64,000 bases of DNA, taken from NCBI GenBank assembly GCA_040387555.1, contig JAZKDO010000004.1, positions 186,001 through 250,000 on the forward strand. The letters are read 5' to 3'. The DNA comes from UBA4416 sp040387555 (GTDB taxonomy: Bacteria; Bacteroidota; Bacteroidia; B-17B0; Aurantibacillaceae). The translations under genes and the position numbers were made by a program. The notes beneath the pieces are model-generated. The model made no database searches. It worked only from the letters and a program-made list of their open reading frames with translations, and was not told the origin of the DNA. This document shows positions 44,916 to 54,063 of the stretch, piece after piece (position 1 is the stretch's first letter; the number at the start of each line of letters is the position of its first letter).

Positions 44916-45037
44916 TTAAAATGTTGAGTAAAGATGTAAAGTGATATAATGACCACCACTAACACACCAATAACCAATGCATACACATTAGTCCACGATC
45001 CAAGTATTGGTGATTTTTCTTCTTCTTCGGTTTTCAT
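44912..45037 (-). CDS. 41-residue single-pass membrane micropeptide coupled to the symporter
   Basis: A short frame from the ATG at 45037 to the TGA at 44912-44914, which overlaps the symporter ATG (ATGA). The 41 residues are MKTEEEEKSPILGSWTNVYA, then a hydrophobic helix ALVIGVLVVVIISLYIF, and a short tail TQHFK. The acidic, Pro-containing head is cytosolic by the positive-inside rule only weakly; either topology is possible. The frame is full of preferred codons and ends exactly at the coupling point, so I consider it real. It could be a small subunit or folding partner of the SSS transporter. I recall similar short peptides near other Bacteroidota symporters but cannot check. Confidence 0.78.
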   Translation of the reverse strand: MKTEEEEKSPILGSWTNVYALVIGVLVVVIISLYIFTQHFK

Positions 45038-45104
45038 TTTTTGATTGGCAAAGGAATTAATTGAATTGACCAGCTCTCCACGATTTTATTATTTGTTTTC
45101 GCTA

Positions 45105-47594
45105 TTATTTATTTTCAGGTAAACTCAATAAATTCACAAACATCCTATATGCACCAGGAATACCGGCCGGTAACTCCCTAAAGAAAACCAATCCCGTGTA
45201 TACAAAATTTCCTTTACCATGTTTGGCTATAATTAAGCTACCATCACTTGGCTTTTCGTTAGGATCATTCATCGTAAAAATAGTTTCATACTGTTTATCC
45301 ATTTCAGTTGCGAAATAAATTCCGCGTTCCTGAATCCAGCCATCAAAATCTTTTTGAGTGATTTGGTTTGGAAATATTAAAGCAGAATGTTTTTCGTTAT
45401 TGAACTTAATCTCTGCTTTTTCGTTAGTGACACGATCTCGCGAAATGGTAAACGGGTAGGGACCAATATTTGCTTTGACAGGCCCTATGCGGTTATTGGT
45501 ATTATATTGAACGATTAAGTTACCGCCGTTTTTTACATACTCCATTAATTTTGTGTAATGCACCTGTAAGCGATCATTGGTATTATAAGCACGGATGCCG
45601 GAAACAATGGCTTTGTATTTAGATAAATTTTCGTTGCTTAATAATTCATCTGTCAGTATTGTAACATTATAACCAACCTGTTTTAATGCGGCGGGTACAT
45701 CATCTCCTGCTCCCGGAATGTAACCAATGTTAGTTCCTGTTTTCTTCAAATCAATATTAACCAATCCTGCTTCTGCATCACTTAAAATAAACTGATAAGG
45801 GATATGATCGTAATCAATGCGCTTAATGCTTTTGTTGTAGGTGACATTGTTGACGATAATTGAAGCTTCCAGTTTTCCATCAGTTGCGTTTTTATCAGCT
45901 ATGATGCTTGCTTCAATAATAGCTTCGTCGCCTTTGTTGGTTAATTTAAATTCAGGGTTTTTAAGGGTAATATTCCAGCCTGGACTTCCTTTTAGTTCTA
46001 CTTTTCCTGTAGTGTTTGCGGCATTGGCTTTTACTGTTAATAGAACAGTTCTTGCTGTTGCATCGGTAAACACAAATACTTTTTCTGGAATGTTAATGGT
46101 TGCAGGAGGTAGGATTTCGAAGGGTCGATAAATTTCTCCTTTTACAGGATCCGTATATTTATATACCAGCGCACGTTCAATTTTTAAATTCAAATCTAAA
46201 ATAGAAATATTGAATACGATTTTAGTGGAAGATTCGTTTTCAGGACGACCAATTAATGCCGGGTTTGTAACAGCATATAAACCAATATTATGTTTCTGAT
46301 TTAACCAATATGGATTCGACAATGCTAATAAACTTGAAATTTTTTCTTTACGCTTGAATGTATATAATTCATTTGCTTTTAATGAAAGTGCTGTTGTTGT
46401 ATCGCTATGTAGATAAGTAACACTGTTTAATTTAATGGTATTACTATTTCTGTTTACAATTTGAGCTGTTACCACAGCATCCTGTCCTGCAATACCAATG
46501 TAATCGGCAGCGGAAGCTTCAAGCCATAAACCGGAACAAGCCAGTAACAGTGTTTCTGCTTCTTTTAATTTTTGCTGTTTCCAATAGTTCAGGTTTGTAT
46601 TGTTTTCATCTAAAGTTTGTATTTGCTTATAGATAGTAACTAACTCAGGCACAGAATTTTCAGGCGACTGTGGATTGAATTTTTTGATGCAGTCATCGAT
46701 CAGTTTTTGGATTTTTTCCTGTCCCTTAAATTTTGTCCAGGTTGTGTTGATGCCATCAAACAAATCTGTTTTAGCGCTGTCACCTTTTAATACTTTAAAA
46801 TACTCAAGGTTTGCTCCGCGTTGTTTTGCAGAACCAAAGCCCTGACTTTTATGATTAGAGCGACTGTCAGCAGCAATCTCGCCATAACTTTTACCTAATA
46901 AAGGATTAAACACACCAACATCAATTTTCAGCTGATCCGGTGCAGTAGTATTGGTCGTTCCAAAATTAAAAGTATTCCATAAAATGCGTTTCGCCTGCCA
47001 AACCTGCACCGCTTTTAATTGTTCAGGAAACCGTTTTGGGTCGGCAGCCGCATCAAAAGCTTCAACGGCTAAAATAGCGGAGGCTGTATGATGACCGTGA
47101 CCTCCCTCACCTGTTGTTGGAAAACGACAAATAATCACATCAGGTTTAAATCTTCTGATCGTTAAAACCACATCCGCTAAAATGCTGTCTTTGTTCCAGA
47201 ATGTAAATGTTTCTTCCGGGTTTTTAGAAAAACCAAAGTCATTAGCACGTGTAAAAAATTGCTCTGCGCCATCCACTCTCCTTGCCGCTAATAACTCTTG
47301 TGTACGGATTAATCCCAGTGCTTCACCTTGTTCTTTTCCAATTAAGTTTTGCCCGCCATCACCTCGTGTTAAAGATAAATAGCCTGTCCGCATTTTTTTT
47401 TCGTTTGCCAGATAAGCCAGTAAACGGGTATTTTCGTCATCGGGATGTGCGGCTACATAAAGAACGCTACCAACAACATTTAACTTTTTCAGACCGTGTA
47501 CTATTTCTGCAGAATTTAAGGAAACTGACGTTTGGGCATTTTGAGTTAAAAATCCGGATAGTGGAATAACAAGTAACAGGAGGTGTTTTTTCAT
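45105..47594 (-). CDS. PIG-L family deacetylase with C-terminal fused domains
   Basis: An 829-residue exported protein (signal peptide ends near residue 21, LTQNAQ). Residues about 35-290 are a PIG-L (LmbE) deacetylase: zinc motif AHPDDE at 49-54 and the third ligand in TGEGGHGHHTASA. Beta-sandwich segments (about 375-610) follow, and the last 200 residues resemble the ThuA/glutamine-amidotransferase-like fold (GYIPGAGDDVPAALKQVGYNV, YKAIVSGIRAYNTNDR, YVKNGGNLIVQYNTN). PIG-L enzymes remove acetyl groups from GlcNAc-type sugars. A periplasmic deacetylase next to a symporter suggests uptake of its product. Confidence 0.9.
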   Translation of the reverse strand: MKKHLLLLVIPLSGFLTQNAQTSVSLNSAEIVHGLKKLNVVGSVLYVAAHPDDENTRLLAYLANEKKMRTGYLSLTRGDGGQNLIGKEQGEALGLIRTQELLAARRVDGAEQFFTRANDFGFSKNPEETFTFWNKDSILADVVLTIRRFKPDVIICRFPTTGEGGHGHHTASAILAVEAFDAAADPKRFPEQLKAVQVWQAKRILWNTFNFGTTNTTAPDQLKIDVGVFNPLLGKSYGEIAADSRSNHKSQGFGSAKQRGANLEYFKVLKGDSAKTDLFDGINTTWTKFKGQEKIQKLIDDCIKKFNPQSPENSVPELVTIYKQIQTLDENNTNLNYWKQQKLKEAETLLLACSGLWLEASAADYIGIAGQDAVVTAQIVNRNSNTIKLNSVTYLHSDTTTALSLKANELYTFKRKEKISSLLALSNPYWLNQKHNIGLYAVTNPALIGRPENESSTKIVFNISILDLNLKIERALVYKYTDPVKGEIYRPFEILPPATINIPEKVFVFTDATARTVLLTVKANAANTTGKVELKGSPGWNITLKNPEFKLTNKGDEAIIEASIIADKNATDGKLEASIIVNNVTYNKSIKRIDYDHIPYQFILSDAEAGLVNIDLKKTGTNIGYIPGAGDDVPAALKQVGYNVTILTDELLSNENLSKYKAIVSGIRAYNTNDRLQVHYTKLMEYVKNGGNLIVQYNTNNRIGPVKANIGPYPFTISRDRVTNEKAEIKFNNEKHSALIFPNQITQKDFDGWIQERGIYFATEMDKQYETIFTMNDPNEKPSDGSLIIAKHGKGNFVYTGLVFFRELPAGIPGAYRMFVNLLSLPENK

Positions 47595-47711
47595 AGGGAA
47601 TTGCTTGGTACAAGATTTTGAAGGTACTGATTAGAGTATATTAAAATAGTTATAGAATGTTAAATTGAATGTTTATTCAAGACGAATTTAATCCTATTTT
47701 TGTTTTAGATA

Positions 47712-48689
47712 ATGAGCAAGGCTTTTAATATGAATGAGTATGTGGATGGGATTCTTTCATCCAATATTACCTATGTGAGCAAAGCCATCACGTTAGTTGA
47801 ATCAACGAAAGAGGAGCACCAGGATCAGGCCCAGCAAATTATCGATGCCATAATTAAGAAGAGTGGTCATTCTTTCCGATTAGGAATAACAGGCGTTCCC
47901 GGAGTAGGGAAGAGCACCTTTATAGAGAGTTTCGGATTGGAAGTGATTAATCGCGGGCATAAACTCGCGGTATTGGCCGTTGATCCAAGTAGCCAATTAA
48001 GCAAAGGAAGTATTTTGGGCGATAAGACCAGGATGGAACAATTATCCGTCCATCCGAAAGCATTTATTCGCCCATCACCGAGCTCTGGAAGTTTAGGTGG
48101 TGTTGCCCGTAAAACCAAAGAAAGCATTATTATTTGTGAAGCAGCCGGTTATGATTATGTGTTGATTGAAACAGTTGGAGTAGGGCAAAGTGAAACGGCT
48201 GTTCATGGCTTAACGGATTTCTTTTTATTGTTGATGTTGGCCGGTGCCGGCGATGAACTACAGGGAATTAAACGAGGAATCATGGAAATGGCTGATGGAA
48301 TGGTCATTACCAAAGCTGATGGCACCAATATCGATAAAGCTAAATTGGCACGGGGAGAATACGCACGCGCCCTGCATTTATTTCCACCTACCGAAAGCAA
48401 GTGGATCCCTGAAGTACTCACTTGTTCTAGCACTGAAAACAGAGGCATCTCGGAAGTATATGATATGATCGAGAAATATCAGCGTCATACTAAATTAAAT
48501 CATTTTTTTGAAGCAAAAAGAATCAGTCAAACCAAGCAATGGTTGCATCAAACGATCAACGATACCCTGATTGAACGCTTTTATGCAAACCCGAAAATTC
48601 AACAGGAAATTTTAAAGATAGAAATGCAATTGGAGCGAGATCAGGTCAATCCACACAAGGCCGCTATGGATCTCTTTAAGAAGATTTAA
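47712..48689 (+). CDS. meaB: Methylmalonyl-CoA mutase-associated GTPase MeaB (ArgK)
   Basis: A 325-residue G3E-family GTPase that loads and protects the B12 cofactor of methylmalonyl-CoA mutase. The P-loop is GVPGVGKST at 61-69, Mg site in VLAVDPSSQLSKGSILGDKTRM, then VLIETVGVGQSE (switch), and the guanine motif in VITKADGTN. Length matches MeaB. The mutase genes are not in the window. A TATTTTTG -7 element lies at 47695-47702, 9 bases before the ATG. Confidence 0.95.
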   Translation: MSKAFNMNEYVDGILSSNITYVSKAITLVESTKEEHQDQAQQIIDAIIKKSGHSFRLGITGVPGVGKSTFIESFGLEVINRGHKLAVLAVDPSSQLSKGSILGDKTRMEQLSVHPKAFIRPSPSSGSLGGVARKTKESIIICEAAGYDYVLIETVGVGQSETAVHGLTDFFLLLMLAGAGDELQGIKRGIMEMADGMVITKADGTNIDKAKLARGEYARALHLFPPTESKWIPEVLTCSSTENRGISEVYDMIEKYQRHTKLNHFFEAKRISQTKQWLHQTINDTLIERFYANPKIQQEILKIEMQLERDQVNPHKAAMDLFKKI

Positions 48690-49021
48690 TTAAAAATTTT
48701 GTTTAGCGGGAGTGTTTATCATACTAAATGGGCTACAAACTCGCCTACCGATTCGTTGGTCACGATTAGAAGGTTGGAAAATCCTCGTGTTCTTGAATGC
48801 CCATTGAGCCAACCTGACATAGAGTGATGTTCTCCCACTAAAACAAAATTACTTGTGATGGATATTTCACCATCTTAAAATAAAATTAAGGGCAGGATCA
48901 GTCAAATTCATTATACCATTTTTAGAATAAATTGTATGAATCTGCATTTCTTTTTGATTGACCTCTCTCAAGTGTCGGCTTCTTTCAGTATTTTTAAACC
49001 GAACAAAACCAAAAATAGTCG
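48690..49021. other. 332-bp non-coding stretch after meaB
   Basis: No coding frame of note is seen. The first half holds the inverted-repeat element at 48695-48850; the second half is AT-rich leader sequence in front of the TTG-started glycosyltransferase gene. Confidence 0.6.
48695..48850. repeat. 156-bp element bounded by 18-19-bp inverted repeats, with interleaved internal stems
   Basis: The outer arms AATTTTGTTTAGCGGGAG (48695-48712) and CTCCCACTAAAACAAAATT (48832-48850) pair except one bulge and one mismatch. Inside, AATGGGC (48727-48733) pairs with GCCCATT (48799-48805), and AGGTTGG (48771-48777) pairs with CCAACCT (48809-48815). These two internal stems interleave, so they would form a pseudoknot or two alternative folds. 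It could be a structured RNA or a short non-coding mobile element. No clear target duplication flanks it. Confidence 0.55.
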
Positions 49022-50143
49022 TTGCAAAAAAAAACAATCATAGTTTCAGTGATCAACGATCTGGTGACGGATCAAAGAGTAGCACGTACCTGTTCGGTTT
49101 TATTTGATTTGAATTACAAAGTATTATTGGTGGGCAGGGAACAAAAGACTTCGAAACCACTTGAGAAAAGAGATTACGATTGCAAGCGAATGAAGCTGCT
49201 ATTTGAGCAAGGTCCAATCTTTTATGTCTTCTTCAATATCCGTTTATTTTGTATGTTATTGTTTACAAAAGCGGATGTTTTGCTGGCTAATGACCTGGAT
49301 ACTTTAATGCCTAACTATCTAATTTCTAAATTAAAAGGAATTCCGTTAGTTTACGACAGCCATGAAATTTTTTGTGAGGTGCCGGAGTTACAGACGAACC
49401 CTTCCAAAAAACGCATTTGGGAAAACCTTGAATCCTGGATAGTTCCAAAACTAAAATATTGTATTACGGTTAATCACAGTATTGCGGACTATTTTATTAA
49501 TAAATATAAGGTGCCGTTTATTTTTGTGAGGAATATTCCAAATTATCCTAAGATTGAAAAAGTGAAATCACGGACTGATCTGGATTTACCTATTGGGAAA
49601 AAGATTGTTATTCTTCAAGGTGCAGGAATCAATGTCCAGCGCGGTGCAGAAGAATTGGTAGTGGCTTTTCAATACCTGGATGAAACTTACTTTTTATTAA
49701 TTGTAGGAGGCGGTGATGTAATAAATCAATTAAAAGAAAATGTGGTAAAGCTCTCTTTGCAAAATAAAGTTAAATTCATCGATAAGATTCCAGCTTCACA
49801 ATTGAAACATTATACTTCTAACTCAAACTTAGGAGTGACGATTGACAAGGATTCTAACATGAATTATCATTTTTCGCTGCCGAACAAAGTGTTTGATTAT
49901 TTACACGCAGGGATTCCTATTCTGGCAACGCGCCTTCCTGAAATTGAAAAATTAGTTAATGCCTACCATATTGGCACATTTATTGAAAATCACGAGCCTG
50001 CACATATTGCAGAAAAAATAAAAGAGTTTTTGAATAGTAAGGAATATCTTGAGTTTAAAAGTAATACAGTGATCGCCGCCATCGAGAATAACTGGCAAAC
50101 AGAAAAACAAAAATTAATAAAGCTCATTCATGAAATTTCGTAA
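49022..50143 (+). CDS. GT4-like glycosyltransferase
   Basis: A 373-residue GT-B fold enzyme. INDLVTDQRVARTCSVLFDL opens the acceptor domain and PLVYDSHEIFCEVPELQ is a typical mid-domain segment. The donor domain shows VILQGAGINVQRGAEELV, LLIVGGGDVINQLKE and SLPNKVFDYLHAGIPILAT, with the EX7E-like position less clear than usual. The start must be the TTG at 49022: the codon two before it is TAG, and no ATG lies close downstream. Donor and acceptor are unknown. It overlaps the next gene by 14 bases. Confidence 0.88.
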   Translation: MQKKTIIVSVINDLVTDQRVARTCSVLFDLNYKVLLVGREQKTSKPLEKRDYDCKRMKLLFEQGPIFYVFFNIRLFCMLLFTKADVLLANDLDTLMPNYLISKLKGIPLVYDSHEIFCEVPELQTNPSKKRIWENLESWIVPKLKYCITVNHSIADYFINKYKVPFIFVRNIPNYPKIEKVKSRTDLDLPIGKKIVILQGAGINVQRGAEELVVAFQYLDETYFLLIVGGGDVINQLKENVVKLSLQNKVKFIDKIPASQLKHYTSNSNLGVTIDKDSNMNYHFSLPNKVFDYLHAGIPILATRLPEIEKLVNAYHIGTFIENHEPAHIAEKIKEFLNSKEYLEFKSNTVIAAIENNWQTEKQKLIKLIHEIS

Positions 50144-50606
50144 CTGTATATCAGTTTGTTTTATCACGCTATCAACAGTGTGTTTTTCTCAAACAACTTT
50201 TTCAAATATAGATACTCTTCTCACTAAAACTTTTCGGGCAGTAAATCAAAAAGATTCGGCCTATTATCTCAATCTCTTAAATCAGTCAGCGGTTTTTAAA
50301 ATTAAAAATGTGAAAACCAAAGCAGACTCAATGGCAGTTCTTAAATCTTACACAGCTACATTTTTTGAAACGAATGATTTATTGCGTGAACGAGTTGTAA
50401 CTCCTGAAGTATCAGTTGCGTATTCCGGCTATGAAGCATTTGGAAATGTGGATGTTTTAAATTTTTCAGGTAAACTTCGATTAAAAGTGTCTCTGATATT
50501 GAATGATTCATTTTTGATAAAAATGGTTATGGATATTACTGCAGATAAGGGCACTTATTCGATGGATTCCCCTCTGTATGGAATGTTTGTAATGGAAGAA
50601 GAGTAA
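50130..50606 (+). CDS. Exported hypothetical protein (possibly NTF2-like)
   Basis: A 158-residue protein with a signal peptide ending at STVCFSQ (about residue 21). The mature part TTFSNIDTLLTKTFRAVNQKD, then YYLNLLNQSAVFKI and KLRLKVSLILNDSFLIKMVMDITADKG, follows the helix-then-strands order of NTF2-like (SnoaL/DUF4440) cone folds. That is a structural guess. It overlaps the glycosyltransferase gene by 14 bases, so it is translated from the same message. Confidence 0.68.
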   Translation: MKFRNCISVCFITLSTVCFSQTTFSNIDTLLTKTFRAVNQKDSAYYLNLLNQSAVFKIKNVKTKADSMAVLKSYTATFFETNDLLRERVVTPEVSVAYSGYEAFGNVDVLNFSGKLRLKVSLILNDSFLIKMVMDITADKGTYSMDSPLYGMFVMEEE

Positions 50607-50760
50607 AATTGTTTTTTTCTTTTAATTTGCTTTTTACACATTGTTGAACTCTTCTTTCCTAAGCTTTTGGCTGATCTATTGCAAAAATAATTCTTCTACA
50701 TTCATTTTATAATTATTCTTTTTTATATTCGAATTTATATTCGAACTAGTTGATCTATTT

Positions 50761-51366
50761 ATGCCTATTCAGAAATTTAAAAGAAGTTACCGAAAAGTAA
50801 AATATGTGTTTTACAAAGAAACCCTTGTTGACAAAACTGAGCATTTCTTTACATTTTTAGGCGCGTTTTTTGGAATGGCTATTATCGGATTTATTAACAG
50901 TAAATATTTTATCCTTAATGATAATTTATTTTTAATCGGTTCCTTTGGAGCTACTTCAGTTTTAATTTATGGCGCCATAAATAGTCCGCTAGCGCAACCA
51001 AGAAATTTAATCGGCGGGCATTTAGTGAGCGCTTTTGTAGGAGTAACTATTTTTAAATTAATTCCAAATGAACTTTGGCTGTCATCCGCATTGTCAGTTT
51101 CTCTGTCTATTGTGCTGATGCAAATAACCAAAACTCTACATCCACCGGGTGGCGCCACCGCTTTAATTGCCAATATCGGTAGCGAAAAGATAAAGGCTTT
51201 AGGATATATGTATGTCCTGTCGCCTGTATTAACAGGAGTTTTAATTTTATTCGTCATTGCGTTAATTTTCAACAATTTGACTTCCAATAGAAAATACCCC
51301 ATAAAAAACGATTTCAGAAAAAGAATGTGTTTTATTTTTGGACTAAAACGGAATACCTCTAACTAA
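50761..51366 (+). CDS. HPP-family membrane protein
   Basis: A 201-residue protein with four membrane segments. LIGSFGATSVLIYGAINSPLAQPRNLIGGHLVSAFVG and ITKTLHPPGGATALIAN, including the name-giving His-Pro-Pro, are the family signatures. The HPP family includes nitrite transporters of chloroplasts and cyanobacteria; in other bacteria its solute is unknown. There is no fused CBS or nucleotide-binding domain, unlike many members. Its stop directly abuts the stop of the convergent ABC exporter gene (51366/51367). Confidence 0.9.
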   Translation: MPIQKFKRSYRKVKYVFYKETLVDKTEHFFTFLGAFFGMAIIGFINSKYFILNDNLFLIGSFGATSVLIYGAINSPLAQPRNLIGGHLVSAFVGVTIFKLIPNELWLSSALSVSLSIVLMQITKTLHPPGGATALIANIGSEKIKALGYMYVLSPVLTGVLILFVIALIFNNLTSNRKYPIKNDFRKRMCFIFGLKRNTSN

Positions 51367-53115
51367 CTATTTTCGTTCTCCGATCTGTTGCCTCCACATG
51401 GCATAATACAATCCTTTTTCGTTTAGCAGGTCAGAATGCATTCCCTGCTCAATAATCTTCCCTTGTTCCAAAACAAATATTTTATCAGCATGCATAATGG
51501 TGGATAAACGATGAGCAATTAAAACAGTGATCTGATCTTTTTTAGTAGAAATATCACGTATGGTTTGTGTAATTTCTTCTTCGGTGATCGAATCCAATGC
51601 CGACGTCGCTTCGTCAAAAATCAATAAATGAGGATCCCTCAGTAAAGCTCTTGCAATACTCAACCGTTGTTTTTCACCTCCTGAAACTTTAATTCCACCT
51701 TCACCAATGGTTGTATAAATTCCATTCTCGGCACGATTTAATAAATTACCGCATGCTGCTTTTCTAAGAACTTCATTTATTTCTTCATCAGTTGCGCCGG
51801 GTTTTACAAATAACAAATTGTCCTTGATTGTTCCTGAAAATAATTGTGCATCCTGAGTTACAAATCCTAACTGGTGTCTTAACTCAGTCAAATCAATGTG
51901 CCTGGCATTTTTTTCATTATAAAATATGTCTCCCTCTTCAGGAGTATATAATCCAACCAGCATCTTTACAAGGGTTGTCTTTCCACTGCCGGATGGCCCG
52001 ACAAAGGCAATCGTTTCGCCCGCATTTGCCTGGAAAGAAATATCTTTCACAGCATACGAATTGGCAGTTTGATGTTTAAAGGAAATGTTTGAAAATCTTA
52101 AATTATTAATAGCTCCAATAGTTTGTGGCTTATCAGGTTTAGCTTCACTTTTAGAGTTCATGAGTTTATCAAAATTCTCCATAGAAGCTCTTGTTTCATT
52201 ATAGGTAGAAATGACATTCCCCAACTCCTGCAAAGGATTAAATAAAAAGAACGAGAAAAACATGAGCGTGATCAGATCTCCGGGTTTAATAATTTCATGA
52301 AAAAGGAAAAGATACAAAGCAAACACTAGAGCTGTTCTCATAAAATGAACGGTTGTTCCTTGAATAAAACTTAGGCTTCGAATGAACCGCACTTTTTTTA
52401 ATTCGAGCCCTAAAATCTTAATAGTGGTTGTGTTTAAACGATTTACTTCCTGTTCGGTTAAACCCAGACTTTTTACCAGTTCAATGTTCCGGAGTGATTC
52501 AGTAGTTGCACCTGCTAAAGCAGTGGTTTCGCCTAGGATCTCTTTAGATACTTTTTTGATTTTCTTACCTAAAAACGAACTGATGAGTGCAATCACCGGA
52601 ACCGTTGCTAAAAAAATCGGACCTAACAACCAATGTATATTCACGGCATAAATCACGACAAAAGTAATACCTACCAACGACTGAAAAATCATCGAAATTG
52701 AAAACGTAATAAATCGTTCACAATCTATTTTTACTTTTTGTAATTTACCCAAAGTTTCGCCACTTCGCTGATCTTCAAAATCCTGGTATGGCAATTGAAG
52801 TGCTTTTTGGATGCCATCGGTATACATTTGAGCTCCAACTCGTTGAATAATAATGTTTGTAAAATAATCCTGGAAATTTTTTGCAATTCTGGACATCATG
52901 GCTGCTCCCATTGATAATCCCAGGAAACCAACCAGTACTTTTAGGAATGTAGTATAATCCTTATGGAAATTTGGTAATCCAACCCCGCATTGGTTTAATA
53001 GTTTACCGGTGATAATGGAGTCGCATAACGAAAAACATTGATTAATAGCTGCCAGGAAAAGTGCCAAAAAAAGCAATGATTTATGGGATTTTATATAGGT
53101 ATATAATATTTTCAT
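51367..53115 (-). CDS. ABC transporter, fused permease and ATPase (exporter type)
   Basis: A 582-residue half-transporter. Residues about 1-310 are the six-helix exporter domain; residues about 335-580 are the ATPase with Walker A GPSGSGKTT at 373-381, signature VSGGEKQRLSIARALL, Walker B LLIFDEATSALD and the H-loop IAHRLSTI. Probably a homodimer in the inner membrane. Substrate unknown; MsbA-like lipid export or multidrug efflux are options. No partner gene is adjacent, and the gene stands alone on the minus strand. Confidence 0.94.
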   Translation of the reverse strand: MKILYTYIKSHKSLLFLALFLAAINQCFSLCDSIITGKLLNQCGVGLPNFHKDYTTFLKVLVGFLGLSMGAAMMSRIAKNFQDYFTNIIIQRVGAQMYTDGIQKALQLPYQDFEDQRSGETLGKLQKVKIDCERFITFSISMIFQSLVGITFVVIYAVNIHWLLGPIFLATVPVIALISSFLGKKIKKVSKEILGETTALAGATTESLRNIELVKSLGLTEQEVNRLNTTTIKILGLELKKVRFIRSLSFIQGTTVHFMRTALVFALYLFLFHEIIKPGDLITLMFFSFFLFNPLQELGNVISTYNETRASMENFDKLMNSKSEAKPDKPQTIGAINNLRFSNISFKHQTANSYAVKDISFQANAGETIAFVGPSGSGKTTLVKMLVGLYTPEEGDIFYNEKNARHIDLTELRHQLGFVTQDAQLFSGTIKDNLLFVKPGATDEEINEVLRKAACGNLLNRAENGIYTTIGEGGIKVSGGEKQRLSIARALLRDPHLLIFDEATSALDSITEEEITQTIRDISTKKDQITVLIAHRLSTIMHADKIFVLEQGKIIEQGMHSDLLNEKGLYYAMWRQQIGERK

Positions 53116-53243
53116 AGAGAATTTTTGATGAAATGAATTCCAAAATTACGACTAATGTGTTTATTTTGTCAATTAATAATGGATAGTGAATAACTATTTA
53201 GTTTAGCTGTTTTTTATACTAAATCTGCCGGTAAATTTAAGCC

Positions 53244-54017
53244 ATGAGTTTTGGCATATGTTCACTTAGCATAGTTCCTTGCAGGAAAGAACCATCAGGT
53301 ACCAGTGAAATGGTGACCCAATTATTATTTGGGGAAACTTATACCATTGTTGAAGATGGTGAAGATTGGTTAAAAATTACAACCAACTATGATAATTACC
53401 CTTGTTGGTTAAATGCTAAACAGCATACACCCATCTCAGAATCAGAATATAAATCTTTAACGATTGAAACTTTAAGTTCAGAACTGGTGCAGGTGATCAG
53501 CGAAACTGAGCATAATAAAGTTTTTCCAATTACCGTGGGTGCTACTTTACCTAATTTTAAAAACGGAAAATTAAAAATCGGTAGTTCTGAATTTTTATTT
53601 GAAGGCCATGTTAATGATGGTTCTATTAAAAAGACAGTAAAAGATCTAAAGGAAACAGCTTATCTTTTTTTAAACGCTCCGTATTTATGGGGTGGACGTA
53701 GTCCATTTGGAATCGATTGTTCAGGATTTATGCAGGTGGTTTATAAATTAAATGGATATCAATTGCCCCGAGATGCTAGTCAGCAGGTAGAATTAGGAAC
53801 ACCTTTAAGTTTTGTTGAAGAAGCAGAGGCGGGCGACCTCGCCTTTTTTGATAATGAAGAGGGGAACATTGTGCATGTCGGAATGATTCTGGAAAACCAG
53901 CAAATCATTCATGCCAGCGGTTGTGTGCGCATAGACAAATTTGATCATTATGGTATTTTTCATTCCGATAATAAAAAATACTCACACATGCTCAGGGTCA
54001 TTAAAAAAATCATTTAA
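53244..54017 (+). CDS. NlpC/P60 (C40) peptidase with SH3-like N-domain, no signal peptide
   Basis: A 257-residue cysteine peptidase. Residues about 1-60 are an SH3b-like domain (ICSLSIVPCRKEPSGTSEMV), and about 75-125 a second small beta domain. The catalytic domain has Cys159 in FGIDCSGFMQ, His211 in NIVHVGMILEN, and a third polar residue at His223. C40 enzymes cut cell-wall peptides such as gamma-D-Glu-diaminopimelate. There is no signal peptide, so it probably recycles muropeptides in the cytosol, as similar Bacteroidota enzymes do. Downstream neighbour: alpha-oxoamine synthase. Confidence 0.92.
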   Translation: MSFGICSLSIVPCRKEPSGTSEMVTQLLFGETYTIVEDGEDWLKITTNYDNYPCWLNAKQHTPISESEYKSLTIETLSSELVQVISETEHNKVFPITVGATLPNFKNGKLKIGSSEFLFEGHVNDGSIKKTVKDLKETAYLFLNAPYLWGGRSPFGIDCSGFMQVVYKLNGYQLPRDASQQVELGTPLSFVEEAEAGDLAFFDNEEGNIVHVGMILENQQIIHASGCVRIDKFDHYGIFHSDNKKYSHMLRVIKKII

Positions 54018-54063
54018 TTTTATTAATTTTACAACTTAAATAGTAATCCGAAATAATAGTAGT

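Noticed and set aside
50761..51366. Nitrite transporter role for the HPP protein
   Set aside because: No nitrogen-assimilation genes nearby and the family is broad; kept as family name only.
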